From Calliopsis andreniformis (lineage: Eukaryota; Arthropoda; Insecta; Hymenoptera; Andrenidae), in NCBI RefSeq assembly GCF_051401765.1, contig NW_027480481.1, positions 2,418,001 to 2,482,000 on the forward strand: a stretch of 64,000 nt of DNA, read 5' to 3'. Position numbers and translations under genes: made by a program. The notes beneath the pieces were generated by a model. That model was given only the letters and a program-made list of their open reading frames with translations, was not told the DNA's origin and ran no database searches. Below, in pieces: positions 39,615 through 52,925 of this stretch (the stretch's first letter is position 1; each line of letters opens with the position of its first letter).

Positions 39615-40628
39615 CCAATCCTCAATTTTCACTCTTCAATCCTCAATCCTCAATCGTCAATCCTCGATCCTCAATCGTCAGTCTTCAATCCTCAATACTC
39701 AATCTTCAATCCTCAATGCTCAATCCTCAATCCTCAAACCTCATTCTACAATCCTCAATGCCCAATCCTCTATCTTCAATCCTCAATCGTCAATCCTCAA
39801 TACTCAATCCTCAATCCTCACTCTTCAATCCTCAATACTCAATCTTCAATCCTCAATACTCAATCTTCAATCCTCAATCCTCAATCCTCAATCCTCAATT
39901 CTCATTCTTCTATCCCCAACACCCAATCCTCAATCTTCAATCCTCAATCCTCAATCCTCAATCCTCAATCCTCAATCCTCATTCTACAATCCTCAATACC
40001 CAATCCTCAATCTTCAATCGTCAATCCTCAATCCTCAATTCTCAAACCTCAACCCTCAGACCTCAGCCCTCAAACCTCAATCCTCAAACCTCAGCCCTCA
40101 TTCTCAATCCTCAATCCTCAATTCTCAGTCCTCAGCCCACAAACCTCAATCCTCAACCCTAAGACCTCATCCTCAATCCTCAATTATCAATCCTCAATCC
40201 TCAATCTTCAATCTTCAATACTCAATCTTCAATCCTCAATCCTCAGTCCTCAAACCTCAATTCTGAATCCTCAATACTCAATCTTCAATCCTCAATCTTC
40301 AGTCCTCAATACTCAACTATCAGTCCTCAATTCTCAATACTCAATCCTCAATCCTCATTCTTCAATCCTCAATACCCAATCCTCAACCTTCAATCCTCAT
40401 TCCTCAATCCTCAATCCTCAATCCTCAATCCTCAGACCTGAAACATAAATACTCAACCCTCAGTCCTCGTCCTCAATCAACAACCCTCAATCCTCGATCC
40501 TCAATCTTCAATCATCAATATTCAATCTTCAATCCTCAATCCTCAATGCTCAATACTCAATCTTAAATCCTCAATCCTCAATCTCAATACTCAACCATCA
40601 ATCCTCAATTCTCAATACTCAATAGAAT

Positions 40629-40646
40629 ATCCTGAATTCTCAGGGT
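40629..40646. repeat. Palindrome copy with one mismatch
   Basis: Copy of 36009 at 4620 bp. Confidence 0.88.
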
Positions 40647-41567
40647 TCAATACTAAAACCTCAACACTCAACCCTCAATCCTCAATCCTCAAACCTCAAT
40701 CCTCAACCTTCAATCCTCAATACTCAATCTTCAATCCTCCATTCTCAATCCTCAATTCTCAATCCTCAATCGTCAGGCCTCAATCCTCAATACTCAATCC
40801 TCAATCCTCAGTCCTCAGACCTCACACCTCAATCCCCAACCCTCAGCCCTCATCCTCATTCCTCAATCCTCAATCGTCAATCTTCAACCCTCAATCCTCA
40901 ACCCTCAATCCTCAATGTTCAATCCTCAATACCCAATCCTCAGTCTTCAATCCTCAATCCTCAATCCCCAATCCTCAATCCTCATTCTTCAATCCCCAAC
41001 ACCCAATCCTCAATCTTCAATCCTCAATCCTCAATCCCCAATCCTCAATCCTCATTCTTCAATCCTCAACACCCAATCCTCAATCTTCAATCCTCAATCC
41101 TCAATCCTCAATACTCAAACCTCACTCCTCAATACACAACTATCAATCCTCATCCTCATTTCTCAATCCTCAATCGTTAATCCTCTATCCTCAATCCTCA
41201 ACCCTCAATCCTCAATGTTCAATCCTCAATCCTCAATCTTCAATCTTCAATCCTCAATACCCAATCCTCAATCTTCAATCCTCAATCCTCAGTCCTCAAA
41301 CCTCAATTCTGAATCCCCAATCTTCAGCCCTCAGTCCTCATACCTCAAACATCAATATTAAACCCTCAGTCCTCGTCCTCAATCCACAAACCTCAATCCT
41401 CAACCCTCAATTCTCAATCCTCAATCTTCAATCCCCAATAATCAATCTTCAAACCTCAATCCTCAATCCTCAATCCTGAATCCTCGATCCTCAATCCTCA
41501 ATCCTCAGTCCTCAAAACTCAAACCAGAATCCTCAATCCTGAATCCTCAACCTTCAGAGCTCAGACC

Positions 41568-41707
41568 TCAACAATCAGTTGCCAATTCTCAATCCTCAAT
41601 AGAATATAATCAACTCACAGTTTTCAATACTCAATACTCAATCTGCAATCTTCAAATTTCTATCCACAAACATCAATTCTCATCACTCAACCCTCAACAC
41701 TGAGTGC
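41568..41707 (+). repeat. Diverged 140 bp landmark, subfamily C
   Basis: Copy of 36948 at 4620 bp, with the same TGAGTGC last unit. Confidence 0.85.
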
Positions 41708-42295
41708 CCAATCCTCAATCTTCAATCCTCAATACTCAATCCCCAATTCTCAATCCTCAATCTTCAATCCCCAATACTCAATCCTCAATCCTCAATCCTC
41801 AATCCTGACTCCTCAATCCTCAATCCTCAATTTTCACTCTTCAATCCTCAATCCTCAATCGTCAATCCTCGATCCTCAATCGTCAGTCTTCAATCCTCAA
41901 TACTCAATCTTCAATCCTAAATGCTCAATCCTCAATCCTCAAACCTCATTCTACAATCCTCAATGCCCAATCCTCTATCTTCAATCCTCAATCGTCAATC
42001 CTCAATACTCAATCCTCAATCCTCACTTTTCAATCCTCGATACTCAATCTTCAATCCTCAATCCTCAATCCCCAATCCTCAATCCTCATTCTTCAAGCCT
42101 CAACACCCAATCCTCAATCTTCAATGCTCAATCCTCAATCCTCAATCCTCAATCGTCAGGCCTCAATCCTCAATACCCAATCCTCAGTCTTCAATCATCA
42201 ATCTTCAATCCTCAATCTTCAATCCTCAATCCTCAGTCCTCAAACCTCAATTCTGAATCCTCAATCCTGAATCCCCAATCTTCAGCCCTCAGTCC

Positions 42296-42435
42296 ACAAC
42301 AATCAGTTGTCATTCCTCAACCCTCAATAGAATATCCTCAATTCACAGCTTTCAATACTCAATACTCAATCTGCAATCTTAAAACGTGTATACACAAACA
42401 TCAATTTTCACCACTCAAACCTCGGCACTCATTCC
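42296..42435 (+). repeat. Diverged 140 bp landmark, subfamily A (most mutated)
   Basis: It begins ACAACAA, has TCAACCC in unit four, AAAACGTGTATAC around the CpG, and TCGGCAC in unit nineteen. Allele is ACAGCTT, whereas its partner at 28981 has ACAGATT. Confidence 0.8.
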
Positions 42436-43133
42436 TCATTGTTCAATCCTCAATTATCAGCTCTCAATCTTCGATCCTCAATACTGAACCTACTATCCTC
42501 AATCCTCAATTCTCAATCCTCAATCCTCAACCCTCATTCTTCAATCCTCAGTACCCAATCCTCAATCTTCAATCCTCAATCCTCAATCCTCAATTCTCAA
42601 TTCTCAATCCTCAATCCTCAATCCTCAATCCTCATACCTCAAACATCAATATTAAACCCTCAGTCCTCGTCCTCAATCCACAAACCTCAATCCTCAACCC
42701 TCAATTCTCAATCCTCAACCTTCAATCCCCAATAATCAATCTTCAATCCTCAATCCTCAATCCTCAATCCTGAATCCTCAATCCTCATTCCTCAATCTTC
42801 AATCCACAATCCCCAATCCTCAGTTCGCAATCCTCAATCCTCAATCCTCAGACCTCAGGCATCAATACTCAACCCTCAGTCCTCGTCCTCAATCCACAAC
42901 CCTCAATCCTCAATCCTCAATATTCATTCATCAATATTCAACCTTCTATCCTCAATCCTCAATCGTCAATCCTCAATCCTCAATCCTCAATGTTCAATCC
43001 GCAATACCCAATGCTCAATCTTCAATCCTCAATCCTCAATCCTCAATCCTCAGTCCTCAATCCTCAATCCTCAGTCCCCAAACCTTAATCCTGAATCCTC
43101 AATCCTGAATACTCTATCTTCAGCCCTCAGTCC

Positions 43134-43273
43134 TCAACAATCAGTTGTCATTCCTCAATCCTCAATAGAATATCCTCAATTCACAGATTTTAATACTCAA
43201 TACTCAATCTGCAATCTTCCAACGTGTATCCACAAACATCAATTTTCACCACTCAACCCTCAGCACTCATTCC
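43134..43273 (+). repeat. Diverged 140 bp landmark, subfamily A
   Basis: Standard A form, partner of 29819. Begins a 385 bp A-B cassette with the TCTATTC marker near 43344. Confidence 0.85.
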
Positions 43274-43518
43274 TCAATGTTCAATCCTCAATCCTCAGCT
43301 CTCAATCTTCGATCCTCAATACTGAACCTTCAATCCTCAATCCTCTATTCTCAATCCTCAATCCTCAACCCTCATTCTTCAATCCTCAATACCCAATCCT
43401 CAATCTTCAGTCCTCAATCCTCAATCCTCAATCCTCAATCCTCAAACCTCAATCCTCTGTCCTCAAACCTCAATCCTGAATCCTCAATACTGAATCCTCA
43501 ATCTTCAGCACTCAGTCC

Positions 43519-43658
43519 TCAACAATCAGTTGTCAATCCTCAATCCTCAATAGAATGTCATCAATTCACATTTCTCAATACTCAATACTCAATCTGCAAT
43601 CTTCAAATCTCTATCCACAAACATCAATTCTCATCACTCAACCATCAACACTCAGTCC
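43519..43658 (+). repeat. Diverged 140 bp landmark, subfamily B
   Basis: Standard B form with AATGTCA. Confidence 0.85.
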
Positions 43659-43808
43659 TCAATGTTCAATCCTCAATCCTCAATTCTCAATCGTCAATCC
43701 TCAATACTAAATCTTCAATCCTCAATCCTCAATCCTCAATCCTCAATCCTCAATCCTCAATCCTCAATCATCAACTTTCAATCCTCAATTCTCAATACTC
43801 AATAGAAT

Positions 43809-43826
43809 ATCCTGAATTCTCAGGAT
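43809..43826. repeat. Perfect 18 bp hairpin palindrome
   Basis: Perfect arms, about 150 bp after the B landmark at 43519. Confidence 0.9.
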
Positions 43827-44294
43827 TCAATACTCAAACCTCAACACTCAACCCTCAATCCTCTATCCTCAATCCTCAATTCTCAATCCTCAATTCTCAT
43901 TCTTCAATACTCAACACCCAATCCTCAATCTTCAATCCTCAATCCTCAATCCTCAATCATCAATTTTCAATCCTCAGTTCTCAATCCTCAATCCTCAATC
44001 CTCAGACCTCAAACATCAATACTCAAGCCTCAGTCCTCGTCCTCAATCCACAACCATCAATCCTCAATCCTCAATCTTCAATCATCAATATTCAATCTTC
44101 AGTCCTCAATCCTAAATCCTCAATCCTCAATCCTTAATCCTCAATTTTCAATCCGCAATACCCAATCCTCAATCTTCAATCCTCAATCCTCAATCCTCAA
44201 TCCTCAATCCTCGATCCTCAATCCTCAATCCTCAGTCCTCAAAACTCAAACATGAATCCTCAATCCTGAATCCTCAACCTTCAGAACTCAGTCC

Positions 44295-44434
44295 TCAACA
44301 ATCAGTTGCCAATTCTCAATCCTCAATAGAATATAATCAACTCACAGTTTTCAATACTCAATACTCAATCTGCAATCTTCAAATTTCTATCTACAAACAT
44401 CAATTCTCATCACTCAACCCTCAACACTCAGTCC
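44295..44434 (+). repeat. Diverged 140 bp landmark, subfamily C
   Basis: Copy of 39475 at 4820 bp. Confidence 0.85.
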
Positions 44435-45448
44435 CCAATCCTCAATTTTCACTCTTCAATCCTCAATCCTCAATCGTCAATCCTCGATCCTCAATCGTCA
44501 GTCTTCAATCCTCAATACTCAATCTTCAATCCTCAATGCTCAATCCTCAATCCTCAAACCTCATTCTACAATCCTCAATGCCCAATCCTCTATCTTCAAT
44601 CCTCAATCGTCAATCCTCAATACTCAATCCTCAATCCTCACTCTTCAATCCTCAATACTCAATCTTCAATCCTCAATACTCAATCTTCAATCCTCAATCC
44701 TCAATCCTCAATCCTCAATTCTCATTCTTCTATCCCCAACACCCAATCCTCAATCTTCAATCCTCAATCCTCAATCCTCAATCCTCAATCCTCAATCCTC
44801 ATTCTACAATCCTCAATACCCAATCCTCAATCTTCAATCGTCAATCCTCAATCCTCAATTCTCAAACCTCAACCCTCAGACCTCAGCCCTCAAACCTCAA
44901 TCCTCAAACCTCAGCCCTCATTCTCAATCCTCAATCCTCAATTCTCAGTCCTCAGCCCACAAACCTCAATCCTCAACCCTAAGACCTCATCCTCAATCCT
45001 CAATTATCAATCCTCAATCCTCAATCTTCAATCTTCAATACTCAATCTTCAATCCTCAATCCTCAGTCCTCAAACCTCAATTCTGAATCCTCAATACTCA
45101 ATCTTCAATCCTCAATCTTCAGTCCTCAATACTCAACTATCAGTCCTCAATTCTCAATACTCAATCCTCAATCCTCATTCTTCAATCCTCAATACCCAAT
45201 CCTCAACCTTCAATCCTCATTCCTCAATCCTCAATCCTCAATCCTCAATCCTCAGACCTGAAACATAAATACTCAACCCTCAGTCCTCGTCCTCAATCAA
45301 CAACCCTCAATCCTCGATCCTCAATCTTCAATCATCAATATTCAATCTTCAATCCTCAATCCTCAATGCTCAATACTCAATCTTAAATCCTCAATCCTCA
45401 ATCTCAATACTCAACCATCAATCCTCAATTCTCAATACTCAATAGAAT

Positions 45449-45466
45449 ATCCTGAATTCTCAGGGT
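45449..45466. repeat. Palindrome copy with one mismatch
   Basis: Copy of 40629 at 4820 bp. Confidence 0.88.
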
Positions 45467-46673
45467 TCAATACTAAAACCTCAACACTCAACCCTCAATC
45501 CTCAATCCTCAAACCTCAATCCTCAACCTTCAATCCTCAATACTCAATCTTCAATCCTCCATTCTCAATCCTCAATTCTCAATCCTCAATCGTCAGGCCT
45601 CAATCCTCAATACTCAATCCTCAATCCTCAGTCCTCAGACCTCACACCTCAATCCCCAACCCTCAGCCCTCATCCTCATTCCTCAATCCTCAATCGTCAA
45701 TCTTCAACCCTCAATCCTCAACCCTCAATCCTCAATGTTCAATCCTCAATACCCAATCCTCAGTCTTCAATCCTCAATCCTCAATCCCCAATCCTCAATC
45801 CTCATTCTTCAATCCCCAACACCCAATCCTCAATCTTCAATCCTCAATCCTCAATCCCCAATCCTCAATCCTCATTCTTCAATCCTCAACACCCAATCCT
45901 CAATCTTCAATCCTCAATCCTCAATCCTCAATACTCAAACCTCACTCCTCAATACACAACTATCAATCCTCATCCTCATTTCTCAATCCTCAATCGTTAA
46001 TCCTCTATCCTCAATCCTCAACCCTCAATCCTCAATGTTCAATCCTCAATCCTCAATCTTCAATCTTCAATCCTCAATACCCAATCCTCAATCTTCAATC
46101 CTCAATCCTCAGTCCTCAAACCTCAATTCTGAATCCCCAATCTTCAGCCCTCAGTCCTCATACCTCAAACATCAATATTAAACCCTCAGTCCTCGTCCTC
46201 AATCCACAAACCTCAATCCTCAACCCTCAATTCTCAATCCTCAATCTTCAATCCCCAATAATCAATCTTCAAACCTCAATCCTCAATCCTCAATCCTGAA
46301 TCCTCAATCCTCATTCCTCAATCTTCAATCCACAATCCCCAATCGTCAGTTCGCAATCCTCAATCCTCAATCCTCAGACCTCAGGCATCAATACTCAACC
46401 CTCAGTCCTCGTCCTCAATCCACAACCCTCAATCCTCAATCCTCAATATTGATTCATCAATATTCAACCTTCTATCCTCAATCCTCAATCCCCAATCCTC
46501 AATCCTCAATCCTCAATGTTCAATCCCTAATCATCAATCCTCATTCTTCAATCCCCAGTACCCAATCCTCAATCTTCAATCCTCAATCCTCAATCCTCAA
46601 TCCTCAATCCTCAATCCTCAATCCTCAATCCTGAATCCTCAATACTGAATCCTCAATCATCAGCACTCAGTCC

Positions 46674-46813
46674 TCAACAATCAGTTGTCAATCCTCAATC
46701 CTCAATAGAATGTCATCAATTCACACTTTTCAATACTCAATACTCAATCTGCAATCTTCAAATCTCTATCCACAAATATCAATTCTCATCACTCAGCCAT
46801 CAACACTCAGTCC
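46674..46813 (+). repeat. Diverged 140 bp landmark, subfamily B (B-prime)
   Basis: B-prime variant: ACACTTT unit eight, ACAAATA unit fifteen, then TCAGCCA. Shared by 51313, 57573 and 61049. Confidence 0.85.
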
Positions 46814-48275
46814 TCAATGTTCAATCCTCAATCCTCAATTCTCAATCGTCAATCCTCAATACTGAATCTTCAATCCTCAATCCTCAATCCTCAATCCTCA
46901 ATCCTCAATCTTCAATCCTCAACACCCAATCCTCAATCTTCAATCCTCAGTCCTCAGTCCTCAAACCTCAATCCTCAACCCTCAGCCCTCATCCTCAATC
47001 CTCAATCCTCAATTCTCAATCCTCAAACCTCAAACCTCAATCATCAACCGACAGTCCTAGTCCTCAATCCTCAGCCATCAATCCTCAATCCTCAATCTTC
47101 AATCCTCAATATTCAACATTCAATACTCAATCCTCTATCCTCAATCATCAATACTCAATCCTCAATCGTCAATCCTCAATCCCCAATCCTCAATCTTCAA
47201 ACCTCAATACTCAATCCTCAATTCTCAATCCTCAATCTTCAATCCCCAATAATCAATCTTCAATCCTCAATCCTCAATCCTCAATCCTGAATCCTCAATC
47301 CTCATTCCTCAATCTTCAATCCACAATCCCCAATCCTCAGTTCGCAATCCTCAATCCTCAATCCTCAGACCTCAGGCATCAATACTCAACCCACAATCCT
47401 CGTCCTCAATCCACAACCCTCAATCCTCAATCCTCAATATTCATTCATCAATATTCAACCTTCTATCCTCAATCCTCAATCCTCAATCCTCAATCCTCAA
47501 TCCTCAATCCTCAATACTCGATGTTCAATCCGCAATACCCAATGCTCAATCTTCAATCCTCAATGCTCAATCCTCAATCCTCAATCCTCAGTCCTCAATC
47601 CACAATCATCAATCCTCAATCCCCAATCCTCAATCTTCAATCCTCAATCCTCAATACTCAATCCTCAATCCTCAATCTTCAATCCTCAATACTCAATCTT
47701 CAATCCTCAATCCGCAATCCTCAATCCTCAATGCTCAATCCTCAATCCTCAATCCTCAACCCTCAATCTTCAATTCTCATTACTCAATCTGCAATCCTCA
47801 ATCCTCAATCCTCAAACCTCAATCCTCATTCTTCAATCCTCAATACCCAATCCTCAATACCCAATCCTCAATCTTCAATCCTCAATTCTAAATCCTCAAT
47901 TCTCAATCCTCAATCCTCAATCCTCAATCCACAGACCTCAATCCGCAATCTTCAATCCTCAATACTCAATCTTCAATCCTCAATCCTCAATCCCCAATCC
48001 TCAATCCTCATTCTTCAATCCTCAACACCCAATCCTCAATCTTCAATCCTCAATCCTCAATCCTCAATTCTCAATCCTCAATCCTCAATCCTCAGACCTC
48101 AAACATCAACACTCAACCCTCAGTCCTCGACCTCAATCCACAGCCCTCAATCCTCGATCCTCAATCTTCAATCATCAATATTCAACCTTCAATCCTCAAT
48201 CCTCAGTCCTCAATACTCAAACCTCACTCCTCAATACTCAACTGTCAATCCTCAATTCTCAATACTCAATACAAT

Positions 48276-48293
48276 ATCCTGAATTCTCAGGAT
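48276..48293. repeat. Perfect 18 bp hairpin palindrome
   Basis: Perfect arms with a TCAATACAAT lead-in shared with 52908. Confidence 0.9.
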
Positions 48294-49066
48294 TCAATAC
48301 TCAAACCTCAACCCTCAATAATCAGCCCTCATCCTCAATCCTCAATCCTCAATCCTCAACCCTCAATCTTCAATCCTCAATCCTCAATCCTCAATCCTCA
48401 ACCTTCAATCCTCAATACTCAATCCCCAGTTCTCAATCCTCAATCTTCAATCCCCAATACTCAATCCTCAATCCTCAATCCTCAATCCTGTATCCTCAAT
48501 CCTCAATCCTCAATTTTCACTCTTCAATCCTCAATCCTCAATCGTCAATCCTCGATCCTCAATCGTCAGTCTTCAATCCTCAATCCTCAATCTTCAATCC
48601 TCAATCATCATACCTCAAACATCAACACTCAACCCTCAGTCCTCGTCCTCAGTCCACAACCCTCAATCCTCGACCTCAATCTTCAATCCTCATTCTTCCA
48701 TTATCAACACCCAATCCTCAATCTTCAGTCCTCAATCCTCAATCCTCAATTCTCAATCCTCAATCCTCAATCCTCAGACCTCAAACATCAATACTCAAGC
48801 CTCAGTCCTCGTCCTCAATCCACAACCATCAATCCTCAATCCTCAATCTTCAATCATCAATATTCAATCTTCAGTCCTCAATCCGAAATCCTCAATCCTC
48901 AATCCTTAATCCTCAATTTTCAATCCGCAATACCCAATCCTCAATCTTCAATCCTCAATCCTCAATCCTCAATCCTCAATCCTCGATCCTCAATCCTCAA
49001 TCCTCAGTCCTCAAAACTCAAACATGAATCCTCAATCCTGAATCCTCAACCTTCAGAACTCAGTCC

Positions 49067-49206
49067 TCAACAATCAGTTGCCAATTCTCAATCCTCAATA
49101 GAATATAATCAACTCACAGTTTTCAATACTCAATACTCAATCTGCAATCTTCAAATTTCTATCTACAAACATCAATTCTCATCACTCAACCCTCAACACT
49201 CAGTCC
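49067..49206 (+). repeat. Diverged 140 bp landmark, subfamily C
   Basis: Copy of 39475 at 9592 bp; the last C landmark in the window. Confidence 0.85.
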
Positions 49207-50087
49207 CCAATCCTCAATTTTCACTCTTCAATCCTCAATCCTCAATCGTCAATCCTCGATCCTCAATCGTCAGTCTTCAATCCTCAATACTCAATCTTCA
49301 ATCCTCAATGCTCAATCCTCAATCCTCAAACCTCAATCCTCAATCCTCAATTCTCATTCTTCTATCCCCAACACCCAATCCTCAATCTTCAATCCTCAAT
49401 CCTCAATCCTCAATCCTCAATCCTCAATCCTCAATCCTCATTCTACAATCCTCAATACCCAATCCTCAATCTTCAATCGTCAATCCTCAATCCTCAATTC
49501 TCAAACCTCAACCCTCAGACCTCAGCCCTCAAACCTCAATCCTCAAACCTCAGCCCTCATTCTCAATCCTCAATCCTCAATTCTCAGTCCTCAGCCCACA
49601 AACCTCAATCCTCAACCCTAAGACCTCATCCTCAATCCTCAATTATCAATCCTCAATCCTCAATCTTCAATCTTCAATACTCAATCTTCAATCCTCAATC
49701 CTCAGTCCTCAAACCTCAATTCTGAATCCTCAATACTCAATCTTCAATCCTCAATCTTCAGTCCTCAATACTCAACTATCAGTCCTCAATTCTCAATACT
49801 CAATCCTCAATCCTCATTCTTCAATCCTCAATACCCAATCCTCAACCTTCAATCCTCATTCCTCAATCCTCAATCCTCAATCCTCAATCCTCAGACCTGA
49901 AACATAAATACTCAACCCTCAGTCCTCGTCCTCAATCAACAACCCTCAATCCTCGATCCTCAATCTTCAATCATCAATATTCAATCTTCAATCCTCAATC
50001 CTCAATGCTCAATACTCAATCTTAAATCCTCAATCCTCAATCTCAATACTCAACCATCAATCCTCAATTCTCAATACTCAATAGAAT

Positions 50088-50105
50088 ATCCTGAATTCTC
50101 AGGGT
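50088..50105. repeat. Palindrome copy with one mismatch
   Basis: Copy of 45449 at 4639 bp. Confidence 0.88.
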
Positions 50106-51312
50106 TCAATACTAAAACCTCAACACTCAACCCTCAATCCTCAATCCTCAAACCTCAATCCTCAACCTTCAATCCTCAATACTCAATCTTCAATCCTCCA
50201 TTCTCAATCCTCAATTCTCAATCCTCAATCGTCAGGCCTCAATCCTCAATACTCAATCCTCAATCCTCAGTCCTCAGACCTCACACCTCAATCCCCAACC
50301 CTCAGCCCTCATCCTCATTCCTCAATCCTCAATCGTCAACCTTCAACCCTCAATCCTCAACCCTCAATCCTCAATGTTCAATCCTCAATACCCAATCCTC
50401 AGTCTTCAATCCTCAATCCTCAATCCCCAATCCTCAATCCTCATTCTTCAATCCCCAACACCCAATCCTCAATCTTCAATCCTCAATCCTCAATCCCCAA
50501 TCCTCAATCCTCATTCTTCAATCCTCAACACCCAATCCTCAATCTTCAATCCTCAATCCTCAATCCTCAATACTCAAACCTCACTCCTCAATACACAACT
50601 ATCAATCCTCATCCTCATTTCTCAATCCTCAATCGTTAATCCTCTATCCTCAATCCTCAACCCTCAATCCTCAATGTTCAATCCTCAATCCTCAATCTTC
50701 AATCTTCAATCCTCAATACCCAATCCTCAATCTTCAATCCTCAATCCTCAGTCCTCAAACCTCAATTCTGAATCCCCAATCTTCAGCCCTCAGTCCTCAT
50801 ACCTCAAACATCAATATTAAACCCTCAGTCCTCGTCCTCAATCCACAAACCTCAATCCTCAACCCTCAATTCTCAATCCTCAATCTTCAATCCCCAATAA
50901 TCAATCTTCAAACCTCAATCCTCAATCCTCAATCCTGAATCCTCAATCCTCATTCCTCAATCTTCAATCCACAATCCCCAATCGTCAGTTCGCAATCCTC
51001 AATCCTCAATCCTCAGACCTCAGGCATCAATACTCAACCCTCAGTCCTCGTCCTCAATCCACAACCCTCAATCCTCAATCCTCAATATTGATTCATCAAT
51101 ATTCAACCTTCTATCCTCAATCCTCAATCCCCAATCCTCAATCCTCAATCCTCAATGTTCAATCCCTAATCATCAATCCTCGTTCTTCAATCCCCAGTAC
51201 CCAATCCTCAATCTTCAATCCTCAATCCTCAATCCTCAATCCTCAATCCTCAATCCTCAATCCTCAATCCTGAATCCTCAATACTGAATCCTCAATCATC
51301 AGCACTCAGTCC

Positions 51313-51452
51313 TCAACAATCAGTTGTCAATCCTCAATCCTCAATAGAATGTCATCAATTCACACTTTTCAATACTCAATACTCAATCTGCAATCTTCAA
51401 ATCTCTATCCACAAATATCAATTCTCATCACTCAGCCATCAACACTCAGTCC
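51313..51452 (+). repeat. Diverged 140 bp landmark, subfamily B (B-prime)
   Basis: Copy of 46674 at 4639 bp. Confidence 0.85.
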
Positions 51453-52907
51453 TCAATGTTCAATCCTCAATCCTCAATTCTCAATCGTCAATCCTCAATA
51501 CTGAATCTTCAATCCTCAATCCTCAATCCTCAATCCTCAATCCTCAATCTTCAATCCTCAACACCCAATCCTCAATCTTCAATCCTCAGTCCTCAGTCCT
51601 CAAACCTCAATCCTCAACCCTCAGCCCTCATCCTCAATCCTCAATCCTCAATTCTCAATCCTCAAACCTCAAACCTCAATCATCAACCGACAGTCCTAGT
51701 CCTCAATCCTCAGCCATCAATCCTCAATCCTCAATCTTCAATCCTCAATATTCAACATTCAATACTCAATCCTCTATCCTCAATCATCAATACTCAATCC
51801 TCAATCGTCAATCCTCAATCCCCAATCCTCAATCTTCAAACCTCAATACTCAATCCTCAATTCTCAATCCTCAATCTTCAATCCCCAATAATCAATCTTC
51901 AATCCTCAATCCTCAATCCTCAATCCTGAATCCTCAATCCTCATTCCTCAATCTTCAATCCACAATCCCCAATCCTCAGTTCGCAATCCTCAATCCTCAA
52001 TCCTCAGACCTCAGGCATCAATACTCAACCCACAATCCTCGTCCTCAATCCACAACCCTCAATCCTCAATCCTCAATATTCATTCATCAATATTCAACCT
52101 TCTATCCTCAATCCTCAATCCTCAATCCTCAATCCTCAATCCTCAATCCTCAATCCTCGATGTTCAATCCGCAATACCCAATGCTCAATTTTCAATCCTC
52201 AATGCTCAATCCTCAATCCTCAATCCTCAGTCCTCAATCCACAATCATCAATCCTCAATCCCCAATCCTCAATCTTCAATCCTCAATCCTCAATACTCAA
52301 TCCTCAATCCTCAATCTTCAATCCTCAATACTCAATCTTCAATCCTCAATCCTCAATCCTCAATCCTCAATGCTCAATCCTCAATCCTCAATCCTCAACC
52401 CTCAATCTTCAATTCTCATTACTCAATCTGCAATCCTCAATCCTCAATCCTCAAACCTCAATCCTCATTCTTCAATCCTCAATACCCAATCCTCAATCTT
52501 CAATCCTCAATTCTAAATCCTCAATTCTCAATCCTCAATCCTCAATCCTCAATCCTCAATCCACAGACCTCAATCCTCAATCTTCAATCCTCAATACTCA
52601 ATCTTCAATCCTCAATCCTCAATCCCCAATCCTCAATCCTCATTCTTCAATCCTCAACACCCAATCCTCAATCTTCAATCCTCAATCCTCAATCCTCAAT
52701 TCTCAATCCTCAATCCTCAATCCTCAGACCTCAAACATCAACACTCAACCCTCAGTCCTCGACCTCAATCCACAGCCCTCAATCCTCGATCCTCAATCTT
52801 CAATCATCAATATTCAACCTTCAATCCTCAATCCTCAGTCCTCAATACTCAAACCTCACTCCTCAATACTCAACTGTCAATCCTCAATTCTCAATACTCA
52901 ATACAAT

Positions 52908-52925
52908 ATCCTGAATTCTCAGGAT
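52908..52925. repeat. Perfect 18 bp hairpin palindrome
   Basis: Copy of 48276 at 4632 bp. Confidence 0.9.

Larger units (their letters stand above)
38984..42123 (+). repeat. 4.6-4.8 kb higher-order family, copy 2
   Basis: The left part repeats 37504-38513 (1480 bp tandem), and 39620-42123 repeats 35000-37503. About 39160-41485 recurs at 43980-46305 with a constant offset of 4820 bp. C landmarks lie at 39475 and 41568, and a one-mismatch palindrome at 40629. Because the matches to the previous and next copies overlap but end at different places, the copies look shuffled by unequal exchange. Confidence 0.9.
42124..43979 (+). repeat. 1.75 kb duplicated block, copy 2, inserted between higher-order copies
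   Basis: It is the partner of 28815-30563 (offset 13315-13322 bp). Landmarks are A (42296, the most mutated of all), A (43134) and B (43519), with a perfect palindrome at 43809. It interrupts the 4.6-4.8 kb family. The last part, 43695-43960, instead matches 38514-38780. Confidence 0.87.
43980..48583 (+). repeat. 4.6-4.8 kb higher-order family, copy 3
   Basis: The left half matches 39160-41485 (offset 4820). About 44700-48583 matches 49335-53215 (offset 4639, falling to 4632 after small heptamer indels). Landmarks are C (44295) and B (46674); palindromes are at 45449 (one mismatch) and 48276 (perfect). Confidence 0.9.
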
